Source: Bordetella parapertussis
GTDB lineage: Bacteria > Pseudomonadota > Gammaproteobacteria > Burkholderiales > Burkholderiaceae_A
Assembly: GCA_945901825.1 (NCBI GenBank)
Contig: CAMDMC010000002.1
Location: 1-64,000, forward strand
DNA: 64,000 nucleotides
Direction: 5' to 3'
Of this stretch, positions 9,355-20,667 are shown in pieces (within the stretch, counting starts at the first letter, position 1; the number at the start of each line of letters is the position of its first letter). Both the position numbers and the translations under genes were made by a program. The notes beneath the pieces are model-generated. The model was not told the DNA's origin. It searched no databases and saw only the letters and a list, made by a program, of their open reading frames with translations.

Positions 9355-9844
9355 TGGGAGTCTCCGAGCGCTTTGATGGGTCCACCCCAATCATTGCGAT
9401 GTACTGCAAGGCGGTTAAGAAAAAACCAATGGGCATAGTTGCATACAACGGCCACTTAGGCGGCGCCCATGAGCTCTCGGTGAGCTCGCCCTTCACAAAG
9501 ACTTCCCATGTTTTTTCAAGGCCCATGTAGGCCAAAAAAAGCACAACGAGCAGACCAATTATTTGTATGACGATCCTTAGCCAATAAGCGCTTCGGCTTG
9601 GCAAGGCGGACTCCATCAGACCGACCGCAACATGACCCTCAGTCTTCAGGCAGTAAGGAGAACCCAGAAACAAGGAGGCCACCATCATGAAGACAGCAAA
9701 TTCAAGCTCCCAGTCGGTTGAGAAGCCAGCAGTCCGCCGGATAACCATATAACAAATAATGACCGCGGCCACCGCCAAGAAGACACTTGCAACGACTGCG
9801 CAGGCATCTGACATGCGCGACACGAAACGCCGATACCCGTCCAA
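9347..9844 (-). CDS. dctQ: TRAP transporter small permease (DctQ family)
   Basis: 165 aa with four hydrophobic segments, the expected DctQ topology; WELEFAVFMMVASLFLGSPYCLKTEGHV matches the conserved second segment. It starts at a TTG codon, supported by AAGGGGA upstream; the first in-frame ATG is 10 codons further in. It lies between dctP and dctM. A strong Rho-independent terminator sits between the dctP stop and this gene, so the two permease genes are probably made at a lower level than the binding protein. Confidence 0.9.
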   Translation of the reverse strand: MDGYRRFVSRMSDACAVVASVFLAVAAVIICYMVIRRTAGFSTDWELEFAVFMMVASLFLGSPYCLKTEGHVAVGLMESALPSRSAYWLRIVIQIIGLLVVLFLAYMGLEKTWEVFVKGELTESSWAPPKWPLYATMPIGFFLTALQYIAMIGVDPSKRSETPNV

Positions 9845-9931
9845 TGAAGATCCCCTTACAAAAACCGGTCTGAGTCTTTCACGAAGGAGCGGTCAACCTC
9901 TTAGGCAAGACCTTCCCTCGCAGGCAAAATG

Positions 9932-9968
9932 TAAAAAAGCCCCAGAGCAGTGGTCTGCTACCGGGGCT
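9932..9968 (-). terminator. Rho-independent terminator between dctP and dctQM
   Basis: On the minus strand the stem AGCCCCGGTAGCAG pairs with CTGCTCTGGGGCT around a four-base loop and is followed by TTTTTT. It lies within the TRAP operon, after dctP and before dctQ, and likely acts as a partial terminator setting the binding-protein to permease ratio. Confidence 0.85.
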
Positions 9969-9980
9969 GATCAACGAACC

Positions 9981-10994
9981 TTACTTCGCGGCTTTGGACT
10001 TCTCGAGTGCGTCAAGAATGCGCTTGGCTGTTGGTGAAATGGCGGCGTACTCGGGATAGGCTGTTTTCCTGGCAAGCTCCATCCATTGCTTGTACTCGTC
10101 ATCGGTCATCTCGCGCGGCGTGCCGCCCGACTTGCGCCAGGCTTCTGCCATGGCATTGGTGGCCTCTCGCTGAACCGTTAAGAAAAAGGCATCGGCCTTA
10201 TCAGCAGCCTCTTCAAAAATTTTCTGCTGCTTAGGCGAGAGCTTGTCCCAATGCTGCTTGGACATAACCAGAGGCTGCAACAACATCCACAAAGAGTTCG
10301 CTCCACCGACGGTGGCGTGCTTGGTCTGCTCGTAGAGACGGCCCGAGACAAAGGTCTCCGCAGAAGTTAGCGCTCCAGTAAGAACACCCGACTGCAGCGC
10401 AGGGTAGATTTCTGTGGAGGCCATGGCCGATGTGGAGGCGCCAGCCGCCTTCAGCATGGACTCAAACGTGGGGTCTGCGGCACGAAGCTTCTGACCTTTG
10501 ACCGTGTCGGGCCCACCAACGGGTGATGTCTTCGTTGCGAAGGCACCAGGGGTCCACCACCAGGACACAATGTGAATGCCGTTGGCATTGGCGAGCTTTT
10601 GAATTTCCTTGTGGTAGGCCGATCGCTTAAGTTTCATGGCAACGTCAAGGCTTGGGACACCACCAGGAAGAATGACCCCTGAGAATTCTTTAGCCTTACC
10701 CACCGCGTAGGACATGGGGAAAATGGCCAGTTCCAGCGTGCCATTCTGAAGCGCATCAAGCTGAGCAACCGGCTTGATACCAAGCGACTGCGCGGGGTAG
10801 ATGCGGAACTTAATGCTTGGATCAGCCTTTTCGACCTCTTTCACAAAAAGCCGGGCTGCGCGGTCGCGGCCGTCAACATTGGCCTTCCACTGGTGGGAGA
10901 TCTTGAGTTCCAGGGCACTTGCCGATAGGGATACCCCGGCAACAAGGCCTAGGGACAGAGCGGAGGTTAAAAACTTTTTCACAACGGTTGACAT
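9981..10994 (-). CDS. dctP: TRAP transporter substrate-binding protein (DctP family)
   Basis: 337 aa from an ATG preceded by AGAGGAGA; the frame runs further upstream but without such a site. A signal peptide (KKFLTSALSLGLVAGVSLSASA-LEL) leads to a DctP fold: KISHQWKANVDGRDRAARLFVKEV at the N-terminus, the central LRAADPTFESMLKAAGAS region where family members place the carboxylate-binding Arg, and QPLVMSKQHWDKLSPKQQKIFEEAA. It captures the solute in the periplasm for DctQM. It is first in the operon and divergent from the esterase gene. Confidence 0.93.
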   Translation of the reverse strand: MSTVVKKFLTSALSLGLVAGVSLSASALELKISHQWKANVDGRDRAARLFVKEVEKADPSIKFRIYPAQSLGIKPVAQLDALQNGTLELAIFPMSYAVGKAKEFSGVILPGGVPSLDVAMKLKRSAYHKEIQKLANANGIHIVSWWWTPGAFATKTSPVGGPDTVKGQKLRAADPTFESMLKAAGASTSAMASTEIYPALQSGVLTGALTSAETFVSGRLYEQTKHATVGGANSLWMLLQPLVMSKQHWDKLSPKQQKIFEEAADKADAFFLTVQREATNAMAEAWRKSGGTPREMTDDEYKQWMELARKTAYPEYAAISPTAKRILDALEKSKAAK

Positions 10995-11214
10995 GCCTTG
11001 GTCTCCTCTAGAGAATGAAATAACAGCTGCAAGACATCGAAACGATTTCGATTTCCCGAGCAAACGGTTCCAGCTAACTAGCAGCCGCTCACTTTCTTAA
11101 AGCTGTTGCAGATCAGGTTCGAGTGTGCCCTGTCTGCCTCATTGACGCATTGGGGAAATCCCCGCTCAGCAGTAATGCGTATTTGCTCCACCCAACGAAA
11201 AGGAGGACCTTCCT

Positions 11215-11814
11215 ATGTCCCAGCCCAGCGACTTTTGTGTCATTTACCTGCATGGCTTTCGCAGCTCTCCCCAGTCCTCCAAGGCTATGCTGCTTGCCCA
11301 ATGGCTGGATCAAGAAGGGGTGCGTTTCGAATGCCCTGCCCTTGAGGTTGCGCCGCTTGCCGCCATGGACCATGCCTCCCAGACGGTTGAACACGCCCTT
11401 TCCGAAGGTTTTCAAATTCGCCTTATTGGAAGCTCGTTGGGCGGGTTTTATGCCAGCTGGTTCATGGAGCGCCACCCCAAGCGCGAGGCCTTCAAGGCAG
11501 CACTTATTAACCCAGCCTGCGCGCCTGCCCGCGACCTGGCAGACCAGGTGGGCCCTCTGAAAGCCTGGCACAGCGACGAGGTCTTGCAGTTTCAGGCAGA
11601 CTACATTGATGACCTGCGATCCATGGAGGTGCCTCTTAGCCAGCCCGAGCGCTACATGCTGGTTGCTGCCAAAGGCGATGAGCTGCTTGACTGGAACGAG
11701 ATGGTGGGCCGCTACCCTGGCGCCCTTCACCACATTGTTGAAGGCTCCGATCACAGCCTTTCCGACTTTCCCGACCACTGGCCGGCCATGCGTGACTTCC
11801 TTCTTACGCGCTAG
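11215..11814 (+). CDS. YqiA/YcfP-type alpha/beta-hydrolase (esterase)
   Basis: 199 aa, the normal length for the UPF0227/YqiA family. It opens with VIYLHGFRSSPQSSKA, has the nucleophile elbow GSSLGG (Ser about residue 80) and a C-terminal EGSDHSLSDF that carries the catalytic His, with an acidic residue in AAKGDELLDW. Family members are small cytosolic carboxyl-esterases of uncertain physiological substrate. The start is clear: AAAAGGAGGACC lies just upstream. Divergent from dctP across about 220 bp. Confidence 0.9.
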   Translation: MSQPSDFCVIYLHGFRSSPQSSKAMLLAQWLDQEGVRFECPALEVAPLAAMDHASQTVEHALSEGFQIRLIGSSLGGFYASWFMERHPKREAFKAALINPACAPARDLADQVGPLKAWHSDEVLQFQADYIDDLRSMEVPLSQPERYMLVAAKGDELLDWNEMVGRYPGALHHIVEGSDHSLSDFPDHWPAMRDFLLTR

Positions 11815-11892
11815 CCCACCGCGTCCAAGGCCTGCCCTGCGAACGCCTTGCAGTCCATCGTCTGCGATGGGCTGGTGCGTTCCTCTGGGCTT

Positions 11893-13239
11893 TTAAGCCT
11901 GGGGCATGAGCCTTGCGTCCGCCTGGGAGAAGGGTATTCGCAGCAGCAGAATGAGGCCCGCTATAAAAAAGAGGCCTGTTAGGGCAATGGCCAGCCGATG
12001 GTTATTGCCCGACAGCCAGCTGGTTAAGCCATAACAAAGCGGCCCGCAGACCGAGGCCAGGTTCACTGCAACCCCCCAGTAGCCAAAGGACTCTGCCTGA
12101 CGGTCGGGGTCGGACAAGGCCGCCACGGCCGCGCGCGCGCCGCTTTGCGAGGCGCCCATGGCAAGGCCTGCAAGGTTGGCCGCAAGCCAGAAACCAGGCT
12201 CGGTGGTTGAGAAGGCAGCCACCAGAACCATCAGTATCCAGAGCGCGAGGCTCAAGGCCAGGCTGCGCTTGTGACCAAGCCGGTCTTGAAGAAGGCCAAA
12301 AAGCAATGCCCCCAGGCTTGCCGTAACATTCACCACCAGCACCAGGACGATGGTCTGGGCCATTGAAAAACCCATGACCTGCTGGGCATAGATGGCGGCA
12401 AGAGTGATCACCGTTGCCACCCCCGACTGGTAGACCGCAATGCAGACCAGAAGCTGGCGCAAGGGCTGACCGTGGGCCAAGCCTGACCAGCCTTGGACAA
12501 GCCTGTGCCAGGCTCCGCGCCACTGGGCTTGAGGCTGAGCCGGTTGATGGTCTTTTAGGACAAGCAGGGCAGGAAGGCCAACCAGGGCAAACAGAAAGGC
12601 TGTAAGTAGCATGGCCCCGCCAACCGCCCACTCGGTGGCAAGACCTTGGTCAGTGACCGGGTTGGGAAGACCCAGAGCCTGGGCAATGAAAGGCGAGAGC
12701 TCGAGCCCCAAAAACTGCACCCAGGCCAAGGCCATGACAAGACTCAGCAGACCACCCAGGTAGCCCCAGGCCCAGCCATAACCTGAAAGACGGCCAAGCT
12801 TTTCTTTCGGGGCAAGTTCCGACAAGTAGCCCGCGGCGAGGTCTTGATGACTGGCATAGGCGAGGTTAGAGACAACCAGTAAGGCCGCTGCCCAAAGCCA
12901 TTGACCCTGGCCGACACCAGCCAGCAAAGCTGTTGCAAAAATACAGGCAAGGCTTGCGAGCCACAACAGCTTTCGCTTGGCCTGGTGCTGGTCGGCCCAG
13001 GCGCCAAGCCATGGGGCTGTGACCATCACCAACAAATAACTCACTGAAAGAACCAGGGTCCATGCCAGGGTGGCATGCGCGGCATCTTGCATAACAACAG
13101 CAACAAAATAGGCATTAAAAACGGCCGTAAGCACAACAGTGGTGTAACCCGAATTCGCAAAGTCAAGGCTCGCCCATGCCCAGAACTCTCGGCGCTGAAC
13201 ACCCGGCTTTAACAACCCCTGGGCAGAAGAATGCTGCAA
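11893..13239 (-). CDS. MFS transporter, UMF1/Atg22-like family
   Basis: 448 aa with about 12 hydrophobic segments. The N-terminal [28 protein letters not shown] is the signature of the bacterial UMF1 (Atg22-related) family, and [25 protein letters not shown] is the conserved loop after TM4-5. Substrate unknown; Atg22 in yeast exports amino acids from the vacuole, which does not settle the bacterial function. It is divergent from miaB, with starts only about 60 bp apart. Confidence 0.87.
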   Translation of the reverse strand: MQHSSAQGLLKPGVQRREFWAWASLDFANSGYTTVVLTAVFNAYFVAVVMQDAAHATLAWTLVLSVSYLLVMVTAPWLGAWADQHQAKRKLLWLASLACIFATALLAGVGQGQWLWAAALLVVSNLAYASHQDLAAGYLSELAPKEKLGRLSGYGWAWGYLGGLLSLVMALAWVQFLGLELSPFIAQALGLPNPVTDQGLATEWAVGGAMLLTAFLFALVGLPALLVLKDHQPAQPQAQWRGAWHRLVQGWSGLAHGQPLRQLLVCIAVYQSGVATVITLAAIYAQQVMGFSMAQTIVLVLVVNVTASLGALLFGLLQDRLGHKRSLALSLALWILMVLVAAFSTTEPGFWLAANLAGLAMGASQSGARAAVAALSDPDRQAESFGYWGVAVNLASVCGPLCYGLTSWLSGNNHRLAIALTGLFFIAGLILLLRIPFSQADARLMPQA

Positions 13240-13296
13240 AATGGTGTTTCCCTTAAAACCAAGACCTTCTTTTTATCACGGCTGAAAGACATCGCA

Positions 13297-14661
13297 GTGA
13301 CCTCTAAGCTCTACATCCGCAGCTTTGGCTGCCAAATGAATGACTACGATTCGGGCAAGATGGCCGACGTTTTGCGAGAGTCGCATGGGCTTGAGCCCAC
13401 GAACTCGCCCGAGGAGGCTGACGTTATTCTTTTCAACACCTGCTCGGTGCGCGAAAAGGCCCAAGAAAAAGTCTTCTCCGATCTTGGTCGCGCCCGAGAC
13501 CTAAAAAAACTTAAGCCTGGCCTCATTATTGGCGTAGGCGGATGCGTGGCCAGCCAAGAGGGCGAGGCCATTGTGAAGCGCGCGCCCTATGTGGACCTGG
13601 TGTTCGGACCCCAGACCCTGCATCGGCTTCCCGAACTTATCGAGGCTCGTAAATCAAGCGGTAAATCTCAGGTGGACATTTCCTTTCCGGAAATCGAAAA
13701 ATTCGACTACCTGCCGCCTGCGCGCGTACAAGGCCCAAGCGCCTTTGTGTCGATTATGGAAGGCTGCAGCAAGTTCTGCAGTTTCTGCGTTGTGCCCTAC
13801 ACCCGAGGCCAAGAGGTCTCGCGTCGGGCCGAAGATGTCTTAACCGAGGTGGCCGAGCTTGCAGGCCAGGGCGTGCGCGAGGTCACGCTGCTTGGCCAAA
13901 ACGTGAATGCCTTTCTCGACCCCGAACACGGCCTTGACTTCACCGACCTACTTGAAATGGTGAGCGACATTCCTGGCATTGCCCGCATTCGTTACACAAC
14001 CTCGCATCCCAAAGAGTTCACGCAAAAGCTGATTGATGCCTACGGCAGGCTTACCAAACTTGTGAACCATATTCACCTGCCTGTTCAGTCTGGCAATGAC
14101 CGCGTGCTTGCGGCCATGAAGCGTGGTTACACGGCCCTGGAATACAAAAGCATTGCCCGCCGTCTGAAGGCCTTAAGGCCCGACATTTGTCTGTCCACCG
14201 ATTTCATTGTGGGCTTTCCCGGGGAAAGCGAGTTGGAGTTTGAGGACAGCATGCGGCTCATTGAGTCCATGGGCTTTGATCACTCCTATTCCTTTATTTA
14301 CAGCCCCAGGCCTGGAACACCTGCCGCCGACCTGAAGGACGACACCCCAGCGGACGTCAAGCTTGCCCGCCTGCAAAGGCTTCAGGCTGCCATTGACGCC
14401 AACGCGCAGGCGATCAGCCAGGCCATGGTTGGGCAGACCCTTGATGTGCTTGTTGAAGGCCGCTCCAAGAAGAACCCGGCCGAACTCATGGGCCGCACGG
14501 AAAACAACCGGGTGGTGAACTTCGCCGCGCCGGGCCACACAATGGCAAGGCTTGTTGGGCAGATTCTCCCTATGACCATCACCGCAGCGCTTGCCCACAG
14601 CCTGCGTGGGGCACTGGTTCTTAGCCCGGAAGACGAGGCCCGCCCTGCCAACGCGGCCTAA
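13297..14661 (+). CDS. miaB: tRNA-2-methylthio-N6-dimethylallyladenosine synthase
   Basis: 454 aa from a GTG start giving [15 protein letters not shown]; the frame continues 22 codons upstream into the divergent gene's leader. Radical-SAM methylthiotransferase modifying i6A37 of tRNAs. All six cluster cysteines are present: N-terminal set C11, C49, C83 and the radical-SAM CxxxCxxC at C157, C161, C164. A TRAM domain closes the protein ([13 protein letters not shown] onward). It heads a run miaB-ybeY-corC-lnt; phoH (ybeZ), which usually stands between miaB and ybeY, is absent. Confidence 0.95.
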   Translation: MTSKLYIRSFGCQMNDYDSGKMADVLRESHGLEPTNSPEEADVILFNTCSVREKAQEKVFSDLGRARDLKKLKPGLIIGVGGCVASQEGEAIVKRAPYVDLVFGPQTLHRLPELIEARKSSGKSQVDISFPEIEKFDYLPPARVQGPSAFVSIMEGCSKFCSFCVVPYTRGQEVSRRAEDVLTEVAELAGQGVREVTLLGQNVNAFLDPEHGLDFTDLLEMVSDIPGIARIRYTTSHPKEFTQKLIDAYGRLTKLVNHIHLPVQSGNDRVLAAMKRGYTALEYKSIARRLKALRPDICLSTDFIVGFPGESELEFEDSMRLIESMGFDHSYSFIYSPRPGTPAADLKDDTPADVKLARLQRLQAAIDANAQAISQAMVGQTLDVLVEGRSKKNPAELMGRTENNRVVNFAAPGHTMARLVGQILPMTITAALAHSLRGALVLSPEDEARPANAA

Positions 14662-15199
14662 GCCCCGGGTTCGACTCAGCCTTCAGTGGGACCGCTCGAG
14701 CCTAGGGCCCGCTCGCTGGCCGGTTTACCGGACGCGGCTTGAACGCCTTCTCCAGGCAGCCTTCAACCAGGTCGTAGCAGGCCATAAGGCAAACCAAGTG
14801 GCGAACCTGCCGGGTAAAAAGCGGCGTACGGCGGCCAAGGCGGCCTCCCTGGAACTCACCCTGCGAATGGTTGGGCACGATGAATCCCAGGCTTTAAACA
14901 AACAGTTTAGAGGCAAAGACTCACCAACCAATGTTCTTACCTTCGGCTACGAACCGCTTCCCGAGGCAGCGGCCGACCTTGTTTTCTGCCTGCCTGTTTT
15001 AACCCACGAAGCCCTGCAACAAAATAAAAGTGTTGGCGATCACTTCCTTCATATGGCCATTCACGGCGCTCTTCATGCCCTTGGCTTTGACCACCAGACC
15101 GAGCCCGAAGCCCTTCTTATGGAAGACCTGGAGCGGGCATTGCTCGCGAGGCTGGGCATACCCGACCCCTACGCCCTGGGCCAAGCTGTGGCAAACTAG
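14591..15199 (+). CDS. ybeY: endoribonuclease YbeY (rRNA maturation factor)
   Basis: Up to 202 aa. The zinc site [11 protein letters not shown] is intact near the C-terminus, after the conserved [12 protein letters not shown]. It is a single-strand endoribonuclease involved in 16S rRNA 3' processing and ribosome quality control. The start is unsure: no ATG exists in frame, and because residues LSLQW (typical of the N-terminus) are encoded just after the miaB stop, initiation must be at a TTG (14591) or GTG (14606) inside the end of miaB, so the genes overlap by 56-71 bp. Confidence 0.88.
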   Translation: MPTACVGHWFLARKTRPALPTRPKPRVRLSLQWDRSSLGPARWPVYRTRLERLLQAAFNQVVAGHKANQVANLPGKKRRTAAKAASLELTLRMVGHDESQALNKQFRGKDSPTNVLTFGYEPLPEAAADLVFCLPVLTHEALQQNKSVGDHFLHMAIHGALHALGFDHQTEPEALLMEDLERALLARLGIPDPYALGQAVAN

Positions 15200-15226
15200 C
15201 AACATGTTCCACTTCCATGCCCCTGC

Positions 15227-16105
15227 ATGTCTGAACCCGACCCTAGGCCATCCGGCCTGAGTCAAACCTTCAAACGGCTCATCGACCGGCTTTTTGGCCG
15301 GACCGATGAAAAAGAGGAGCTGATCGAGCAGCTCCGCGAAGCCCAAGCCCATTCCGTCATTGACGCCGATGCTGTGTCCATGATGGAGGGCGTGTTGCAG
15401 GTGGCCGACCTGGCGGTACGCGACCTTATGATTCCACGCGGACAGATGGACGTGCTTGACATCAACGAGCCCCTTGACACCCTTTTGCCCCAGGTCATTG
15501 AGGCCGCGCACTCGCGATTTCCTGTGACCGATGGAAGCAAGGACAACATCATTGGCATTCTTTTGGCCAAGGACCTTCTTCGGGTGCTCGCCAACGACGA
15601 GAAAGACATACGCGGGCTGCTGCGGCCCGCCGTTTTTGTGCCCGAGTCCAAGCGCCTGAATGTTCTGCTTCGCGACTTCCGCAACAACCGAAACCACATT
15701 GCCATTGTGGTTGACGAATACGGTGGGGTTGCCGGCCTGATCACCATTGAAGATGTGCTGGAGCAGATCGTGGGGGATATTGAGGACGAGCACGACACCG
15801 ACGAGGAAGAAGACAACATCCTTGCGCTTGACCATGCGCCTGGCCAGTTCCGTGTTCGGGCGCTCACGCCACTTGAACAGTTCAATGAGTACTTTGATTG
15901 TCAGCTCAACCTTGAGTCGGCCGACACCATTGGCGGGCTGGTTACAGACCACCTGGGCCGTGTTCCGCATCGCGACGAACTGGTGCAGGCCTTTGGGTTT
16001 GAATTTGAGGTTCAGCGCGCAGACGCACGCATGGCCCACGTGCTGCTGGTGCGCCGGCTTGAGATGCAAGAGGTTAAGCTCGCCTCAGAGCCTGAGAGCC
16101 GTTGA
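15227..16105 (+). CDS. corC: CorC/YbeX CBS-domain protein
   Basis: 292 aa. Two CBS motifs (about residues 65-190, including RDLMIPRGQMDVLD and NHIAIVVDEYGGVAGLITIEDVLEQIVGDI) are followed by a CorC_HlyC domain (FRVRALTPLEQFNEYF to the end). There is no membrane segment, as expected for the short soluble YbeX type. It is associated with magnesium/cobalt efflux and ribosome function in enterobacteria; mechanism is not established. It lies 27 bp after ybeY and before lnt, the usual order. Confidence 0.93.
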   Translation: MSEPDPRPSGLSQTFKRLIDRLFGRTDEKEELIEQLREAQAHSVIDADAVSMMEGVLQVADLAVRDLMIPRGQMDVLDINEPLDTLLPQVIEAAHSRFPVTDGSKDNIIGILLAKDLLRVLANDEKDIRGLLRPAVFVPESKRLNVLLRDFRNNRNHIAIVVDEYGGVAGLITIEDVLEQIVGDIEDEHDTDEEEDNILALDHAPGQFRVRALTPLEQFNEYFDCQLNLESADTIGGLVTDHLGRVPHRDELVQAFGFEFEVQRADARMAHVLLVRRLEMQEVKLASEPESR

Positions 16106-16175
16106 CCCTCGTAGTTATAAAAAGGGCAGACCCCGAACGAGCATGCCCGGGCGCACCATGAACGCCTACTAGCCC

Positions 16176-17633
16176 ATGAACCTGCAACTTCCAGGCTGGC
16201 TGGCAAGCCTTGCCGTCTTGGTTTTTTTAGCGGTTCTTGTTCGCCTCTGGTGGAGCCCGCAACGGCACGCCCCATGGCTGGCAGCCGCTCTGCTTTTACT
16301 CTTCAACCTGGCGGGCCTTCACTGGATCTTTACAAGTCTGCATGTCTACGGGCTTATGGCTGCGCCCATCGCCGCCACGGCCACCCTGCTGCTTGCGCTT
16401 TACGTAAGCCTGTTTACCCTTGGCGCCGGTGTCGCCATTCGGCGCTACAAGCTTCGCCCACTGGCCGTGGCCTGCGCCATCACCCTTGCCGAGCTCTTAA
16501 GAGGCTACCTGTTCACCGGATTTCCCTGGCTTAACTGGGGCTACCTGCAGGTCGATAGCCTGTTGGCAGGCTTTGCTCCGGTGCTTGGCGTCTATGGCCT
16601 GGTGTTTCTTGCAGCCCTTTGCGCGGCATGGCTTGCCCGCCTCAAACCCGGGCCGGCTCTTGCCGTGCTAAGCCTGCATCTAGCGGGCGGCGTTGGCCTA
16701 AGCATTCACTGGACAAAGCCCCTTGGCGAACCCCTGCGTGTTGCGCTTATTCAGCCAAGCATTGACCAACGAATGAAGTTTGACCCCTCCCATGCCAAGG
16801 CCACCGAGCGCAGCCTGCTTGAACTGCTTGCCGTTGCAACGCCCGTCTCGGCAGGCCGACCTGTGGCAGCCGACCTGGTGGTCTTACCCGAGACCGCCTT
16901 CATTGATACCTGGCAACGGCTCAACCCCGAGACCCGGGAATTGGTTCAGCGGCTTATCGATCGCAGCGGCGTGACCCTTATTAGTGGACTGCCCCTTCAG
17001 GACGCCCAAGGCTGGTCGAACTCCGCCATCGCCCTTCGACCCGAGGACAACGGGCAGTGGGCCTACCGCTACGACAAGCATCATCTTGTACCCTTTGGTG
17101 AATTCATTCCTTGGGGATTTCAGTGGTTTGTGGACCTTATGCAGATGCCCTTGGGCAGCTTTCGCTCTGGTGGGCTGGCGCAGTCGGCCTTCTTAATTAA
17201 GGACCAGGGCATTGGCCTGAACATCTGTTTTGATGATCTTTTTGGCGAGGAACTGATTGCAGCCTTGCAAGATCATCGGCCCGGCGTAACCCCGCCGAGC
17301 ATCTGGCTCAACCTAAGCAACCTTGCCTGGTTCGGCGACTCCATTGCCTTAAGGCAACACTTAAACGTAGGGCGCATGCGCAGCCTTGAAACCGGGCGGC
17401 CCATGCTGCGGGCCACCAACACGGGGCTTACCGCTATTGTGGATGCCAAGGGCCGTGTGCAAGAAAGCATTGCAAGCCAAGAGCGCAACATTCTGCTTGG
17501 GCAGGTGCAGGGCATGGAAGGGGCAACGCCTTTTAACCGATGGGGCAACACGGCCATTTTCTTTTTACTGACCCTTGCGGCCTTGGCCGCCTTGCTGCAG
17601 GCTCGCCGTCGGCGGCCAGGCTCCGCCCGTTAG
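16176..17633 (+). CDS. lnt: apolipoprotein N-acyltransferase
   Basis: 485 aa. An N-terminal set of hydrophobic helices is followed by a nitrilase-fold periplasmic domain with the Glu-Lys-Cys triad: Glu239 (VVLPETAF), Lys301 ([12 protein letters not shown]) and Cys351 ([11 protein letters not shown]). It adds the third acyl chain to lipoproteins in the inner membrane, which here would include Pal. A last hydrophobic helix precedes an Arg-rich tail. The protein is slightly shorter at its N-terminus than E. coli Lnt (512 aa). Confidence 0.95.
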   Translation: MNLQLPGWLASLAVLVFLAVLVRLWWSPQRHAPWLAAALLLLFNLAGLHWIFTSLHVYGLMAAPIAATATLLLALYVSLFTLGAGVAIRRYKLRPLAVACAITLAELLRGYLFTGFPWLNWGYLQVDSLLAGFAPVLGVYGLVFLAALCAAWLARLKPGPALAVLSLHLAGGVGLSIHWTKPLGEPLRVALIQPSIDQRMKFDPSHAKATERSLLELLAVATPVSAGRPVAADLVVLPETAFIDTWQRLNPETRELVQRLIDRSGVTLISGLPLQDAQGWSNSAIALRPEDNGQWAYRYDKHHLVPFGEFIPWGFQWFVDLMQMPLGSFRSGGLAQSAFLIKDQGIGLNICFDDLFGEELIAALQDHRPGVTPPSIWLNLSNLAWFGDSIALRQHLNVGRMRSLETGRPMLRATNTGLTAIVDAKGRVQESIASQERNILLGQVQGMEGATPFNRWGNTAIFFLLTLAALAALLQARRRRPGSAR

Positions 17634-17644
17634 AATGGTGGGCT

Positions 17645-18562
17645 ATGACAACACCTCTTTTCCAAGACGTCATTCTTACCTTGCAGCAGTTCTGGGCACG
17701 GCAGGGATGCGCCCTTTTGCAGCCTATCGACCTTGAAGTGGGTGCGGGCACCTCGCACACTGCCACCTTTTTGCGCGCCCTTGGGCCCGAGCCTTGGAGG
17801 GCAGCCTACGTGCAGCCGTCGCGACGACCCAAGGATGGGCGCTATGGCGAAAATCCCAACAGGCTTCAGCACTACTACCAGTTTCAGGTGGTCCTAAAAC
17901 CTTCTCCTAGCAACATTCTTGATCTTTATTTGCAGTCTCTACAAGCCCTGGGCATTGACCCCAAGGTGCATGACATTCGCTTTGTGGAAGACGACTGGGA
18001 GAACCCCACGCTGGGCGCCTGGGGACTGGGCTGGGAGGTCTGGCTTAATGGCATGGAAGTCACCCAGTTCACTTATTTCCAACAGGTGGGTGGCATCGAC
18101 TGCCAGCCCATTACCGGCGAAATTACCTACGGCCTTGAACGGCTCGCCATGTACCTGCAGGGTGTTGAAAACGTCTTTGACCTTGCCTGGAGTCAATGGC
18201 AAGACGATACCTCGCAGACCCATCGTATGTTTTACCGCGATGTCTATCATCAGAACGAAGTGGAACAGTCCGCCTACAACTTCGAGGCAAGTAACGTTGA
18301 GACCCTGCTGCGTCGCTTCGGTGAGTACGAGTCGGATGCCCAGAGCCTGCTTGAGAAAAGCCTGGCACTACCTGCCTACGAGCAGGTGCTTAAAGCTGCT
18401 CACACTTTTAATTTGCTTGATGCCCGGGGTGCTATTTCAGTCACCGAACGGGCCCAGTACATAGGCCGTATTCGTAACCTCTCACGCCAGGTTGCCCAGG
18501 CCTACTTTGAGTCTCGCCAGGCCCTTGGTTTTCCCATGTGCCAGGCGGAGAGCTCGAGATGA
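17645..18562 (+). CDS. glyQ: glycyl-tRNA synthetase alpha subunit
   Basis: 305 aa, matching the class IIc alpha subunit length (303 in E. coli). The N-terminus [20 protein letters not shown] and motif [32 protein letters not shown] are diagnostic. It charges tRNA-Gly as part of an alpha2beta2 enzyme. Start chosen at the ATG 11 bp after lnt; the frame is open upstream but that region is lnt in another frame. It overlaps glyS by 4 bp (ATGA). Confidence 0.97.
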   Translation: MTTPLFQDVILTLQQFWARQGCALLQPIDLEVGAGTSHTATFLRALGPEPWRAAYVQPSRRPKDGRYGENPNRLQHYYQFQVVLKPSPSNILDLYLQSLQALGIDPKVHDIRFVEDDWENPTLGAWGLGWEVWLNGMEVTQFTYFQQVGGIDCQPITGEITYGLERLAMYLQGVENVFDLAWSQWQDDTSQTHRMFYRDVYHQNEVEQSAYNFEASNVETLLRRFGEYESDAQSLLEKSLALPAYEQVLKAAHTFNLLDARGAISVTERAQYIGRIRNLSRQVAQAYFESRQALGFPMCQAESSR

Positions 18563-20667
18563 CAAATCCTCAAACGCTTCTTGTTGAGCTGGTCACCGAA
18601 GAGCTACCCCCCAAGGCCTTGAAGTCCCTTGGCCAGTCGTTTGCGCAGTCTATTTTTAAAGGTCTTCAGGCCGCTGGGGTCTGCGATGGGCAGTCCCAAT
18701 ATGCGGAGTTCGCCAGCCCTCGGCGACTTGCTGTGCGTATTTCCAATGTCTTGTCGCAGGCCGCCGATGAAAGCCTGCGCATTAAGCTGCTGCCGGTTGC
18801 CATTGGCCTTGATGCCAAGGGTGAGCCCACGGCTCCGCTTATTAAGAAACTGGCTGGATTCAATCTTGTGCTTGGGGAGAACCTCGCACTTGAGAATCTG
18901 CAACGCGAAGACGACGGCAAGCAACAGGTTCTATTTGTTCAGACAACCAAGCACGGGGCAAGCCTTCAAGAGGCTCTGCAGCAGGCCGTTGACGAGGCCA
19001 TTACAAACTTACCTATTCCGAAGGTTATGCGCTACGCCATGAATGGGCAGGAGGTGAAGTTCGTAAGGCCTGCCCATATGCTTGTTGCAATGCACGGCAG
19101 CCAGGTTTTGCAAATTAAGGCGCTCGGCCTGACGTCCGGGCGAGTAAGCCTTGGGCATCGGTTTCACTGCCCAGAACCCCTCGTTATTGAATCGGCCGAA
19201 AGCTGGCAGACTCAGCTGCATTCCCAAGGCCATGTGGTTGCAAGCTTTGCCGAGCGGCAGGCGCTTATTGCCGACGCACTTCAGAAGGCAAGTGGGCAAG
19301 ACCAGGTGGTCATGCCTCAGGCGCTTTTAGATGAAGTGACGAGCCTGGTGGAATGGCCAGTTGTTCTTGAGGGCAGGTTTGAGGAGGCCTTTCTTGAGGT
19401 GCCCCAAGAATGCCTCATTCTGACCATGCAACAGAACCAGAAATACTTTGCCGTCACTCATCACGACGGCCGGCTACGTAACCGGTTTTTGTTGGTGGCA
19501 AACCTGGTCTCGCAAGACCCCCGAAAGGTTATTGAAGGCAACGAGCGGGTGATTCGTGCGCGGCTTTCCGATGCGAAATTTTTCTTTGATCAAGACCGGC
19601 TGCGGCCGCTCTCCGACAGGCTTTCAGCCTTGCAGTCGGTTATCTATCACAACAAAATTGGCAGCCAGGCCGAGCGCATTGCACGGCTTGAAAAACTTGC
19701 GGGGCAGTTCGCCCAGGCCGTGGGTGTCAACGAGGGCGATGCCGAGCGGGCCGCACGACTTGCCAAGGCCGATCTTGCCACCGACATGGTTGGCGAATTT
19801 CCTGAGCTGCAGGGCGTAATGGGCCAGTACTACGCCCTTCACGACGGCGAGTCAGCCGAGGTGGCCAAGGCCATTGAGGGCCACTACCATCCACGCTTTG
19901 CAGGCGATAGCCTTGCCTCCAATGGCCTGGGACTTGCAGTGGCCCTAGCGGATAAGACCGAACTGCTTGTTGGCATCTGGGGCATTGGCTTAAGCCCCAC
20001 CGGCGAGAAAGATCCCTTCGGACTTCGGCGTGCTGCCCTTGGCCTTCTGCGCATGCTTATTGAGACGCCCATCACGCTTACCCTCACCGAGTTGCTTGCG
20101 ACTGGGCAAAAGAGCTTTGAGGGTGTGAATGGCGTTAAGCAACAGCCCGAGGCCATTCATAGCTTTCTTCTTGATCGCGCCCGCGGTTATTTGAAGGACC
20201 AGGGCCATGGTGTTGATGCCATCGAGGCCGTGCTTGCTGAGTGCCCTGACAAGCCTTGGCAGTGGCTGCCTAGACTTCAAGCCGTGAACGCGTTTTTAAG
20301 TACCGCCCATGCAACCGCCTTGTGTGCAGCCAATAAGCGCATTGGCAATATTCTTAAAAAAGCCGATGCTGAAAAGGCCTTCGGCGAAGTTCGCACCGAG
20401 TTGCTTATCGAGCCCAAAGAAAAAGCGCTTGCCCAGGCACTTTCACAGACGGCGCCCAGGGCACAGGCCTTTGCCGAATCGGGACGTTTTCAAGAGTCAC
20501 TTGAAAGCCTTGCCGCATTAAAGGAGCCTGTGGACGCGTTCTTCGAGGCCGTTATGGTGAACGCAGACGACCCCGGCCTGCGTGCGAATCGTATGGCACT
20601 GCTTGGCCAGACCCACCGCGCCATGAACCAGGTTGCCGACCTGGCACGGCTTACTGCGACCCCGTGA
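18559..20667 (+). CDS. glyS: glycyl-tRNA synthetase beta subunit
   Basis: 702 aa beginning [20 protein letters not shown], the conserved beta-subunit N-terminus, and containing an HD-like region ([19 protein letters not shown]) and a C-terminal anticodon-binding DALR-type domain. It partners GlyQ; the start ATG overlaps the glyQ stop, consistent with coupled, stoichiometric synthesis. The frame has an upstream GTG inside glyQ but ATGA coupling is more convincing. Confidence 0.97.
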   Translation: MTNPQTLLVELVTEELPPKALKSLGQSFAQSIFKGLQAAGVCDGQSQYAEFASPRRLAVRISNVLSQAADESLRIKLLPVAIGLDAKGEPTAPLIKKLAGFNLVLGENLALENLQREDDGKQQVLFVQTTKHGASLQEALQQAVDEAITNLPIPKVMRYAMNGQEVKFVRPAHMLVAMHGSQVLQIKALGLTSGRVSLGHRFHCPEPLVIESAESWQTQLHSQGHVVASFAERQALIADALQKASGQDQVVMPQALLDEVTSLVEWPVVLEGRFEEAFLEVPQECLILTMQQNQKYFAVTHHDGRLRNRFLLVANLVSQDPRKVIEGNERVIRARLSDAKFFFDQDRLRPLSDRLSALQSVIYHNKIGSQAERIARLEKLAGQFAQAVGVNEGDAERAARLAKADLATDMVGEFPELQGVMGQYYALHDGESAEVAKAIEGHYHPRFAGDSLASNGLGLAVALADKTELLVGIWGIGLSPTGEKDPFGLRRAALGLLRMLIETPITLTLTELLATGQKSFEGVNGVKQQPEAIHSFLLDRARGYLKDQGHGVDAIEAVLAECPDKPWQWLPRLQAVNAFLSTAHATALCAANKRIGNILKKADAEKAFGEVRTELLIEPKEKALAQALSQTAPRAQAFAESGRFQESLESLAALKEPVDAFFEAVMVNADDPGLRANRMALLGQTHRAMNQVADLARLTATP

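Noticed and set aside
14650..14690. tRNA T-loop-like sequence GGGTTCGACTC after miaB
   Set aside because: No matching acceptor, D or anticodon arms flank it; it is within the miaB-ybeY overlap.
14999..16069. Long open frame (356 codons) antisense to ybeY and corC
   Set aside because: It mirrors two well-identified genes on the other strand, its translation is low in recognisable motifs, and long antisense frames are expected at this GC content and codon bias.
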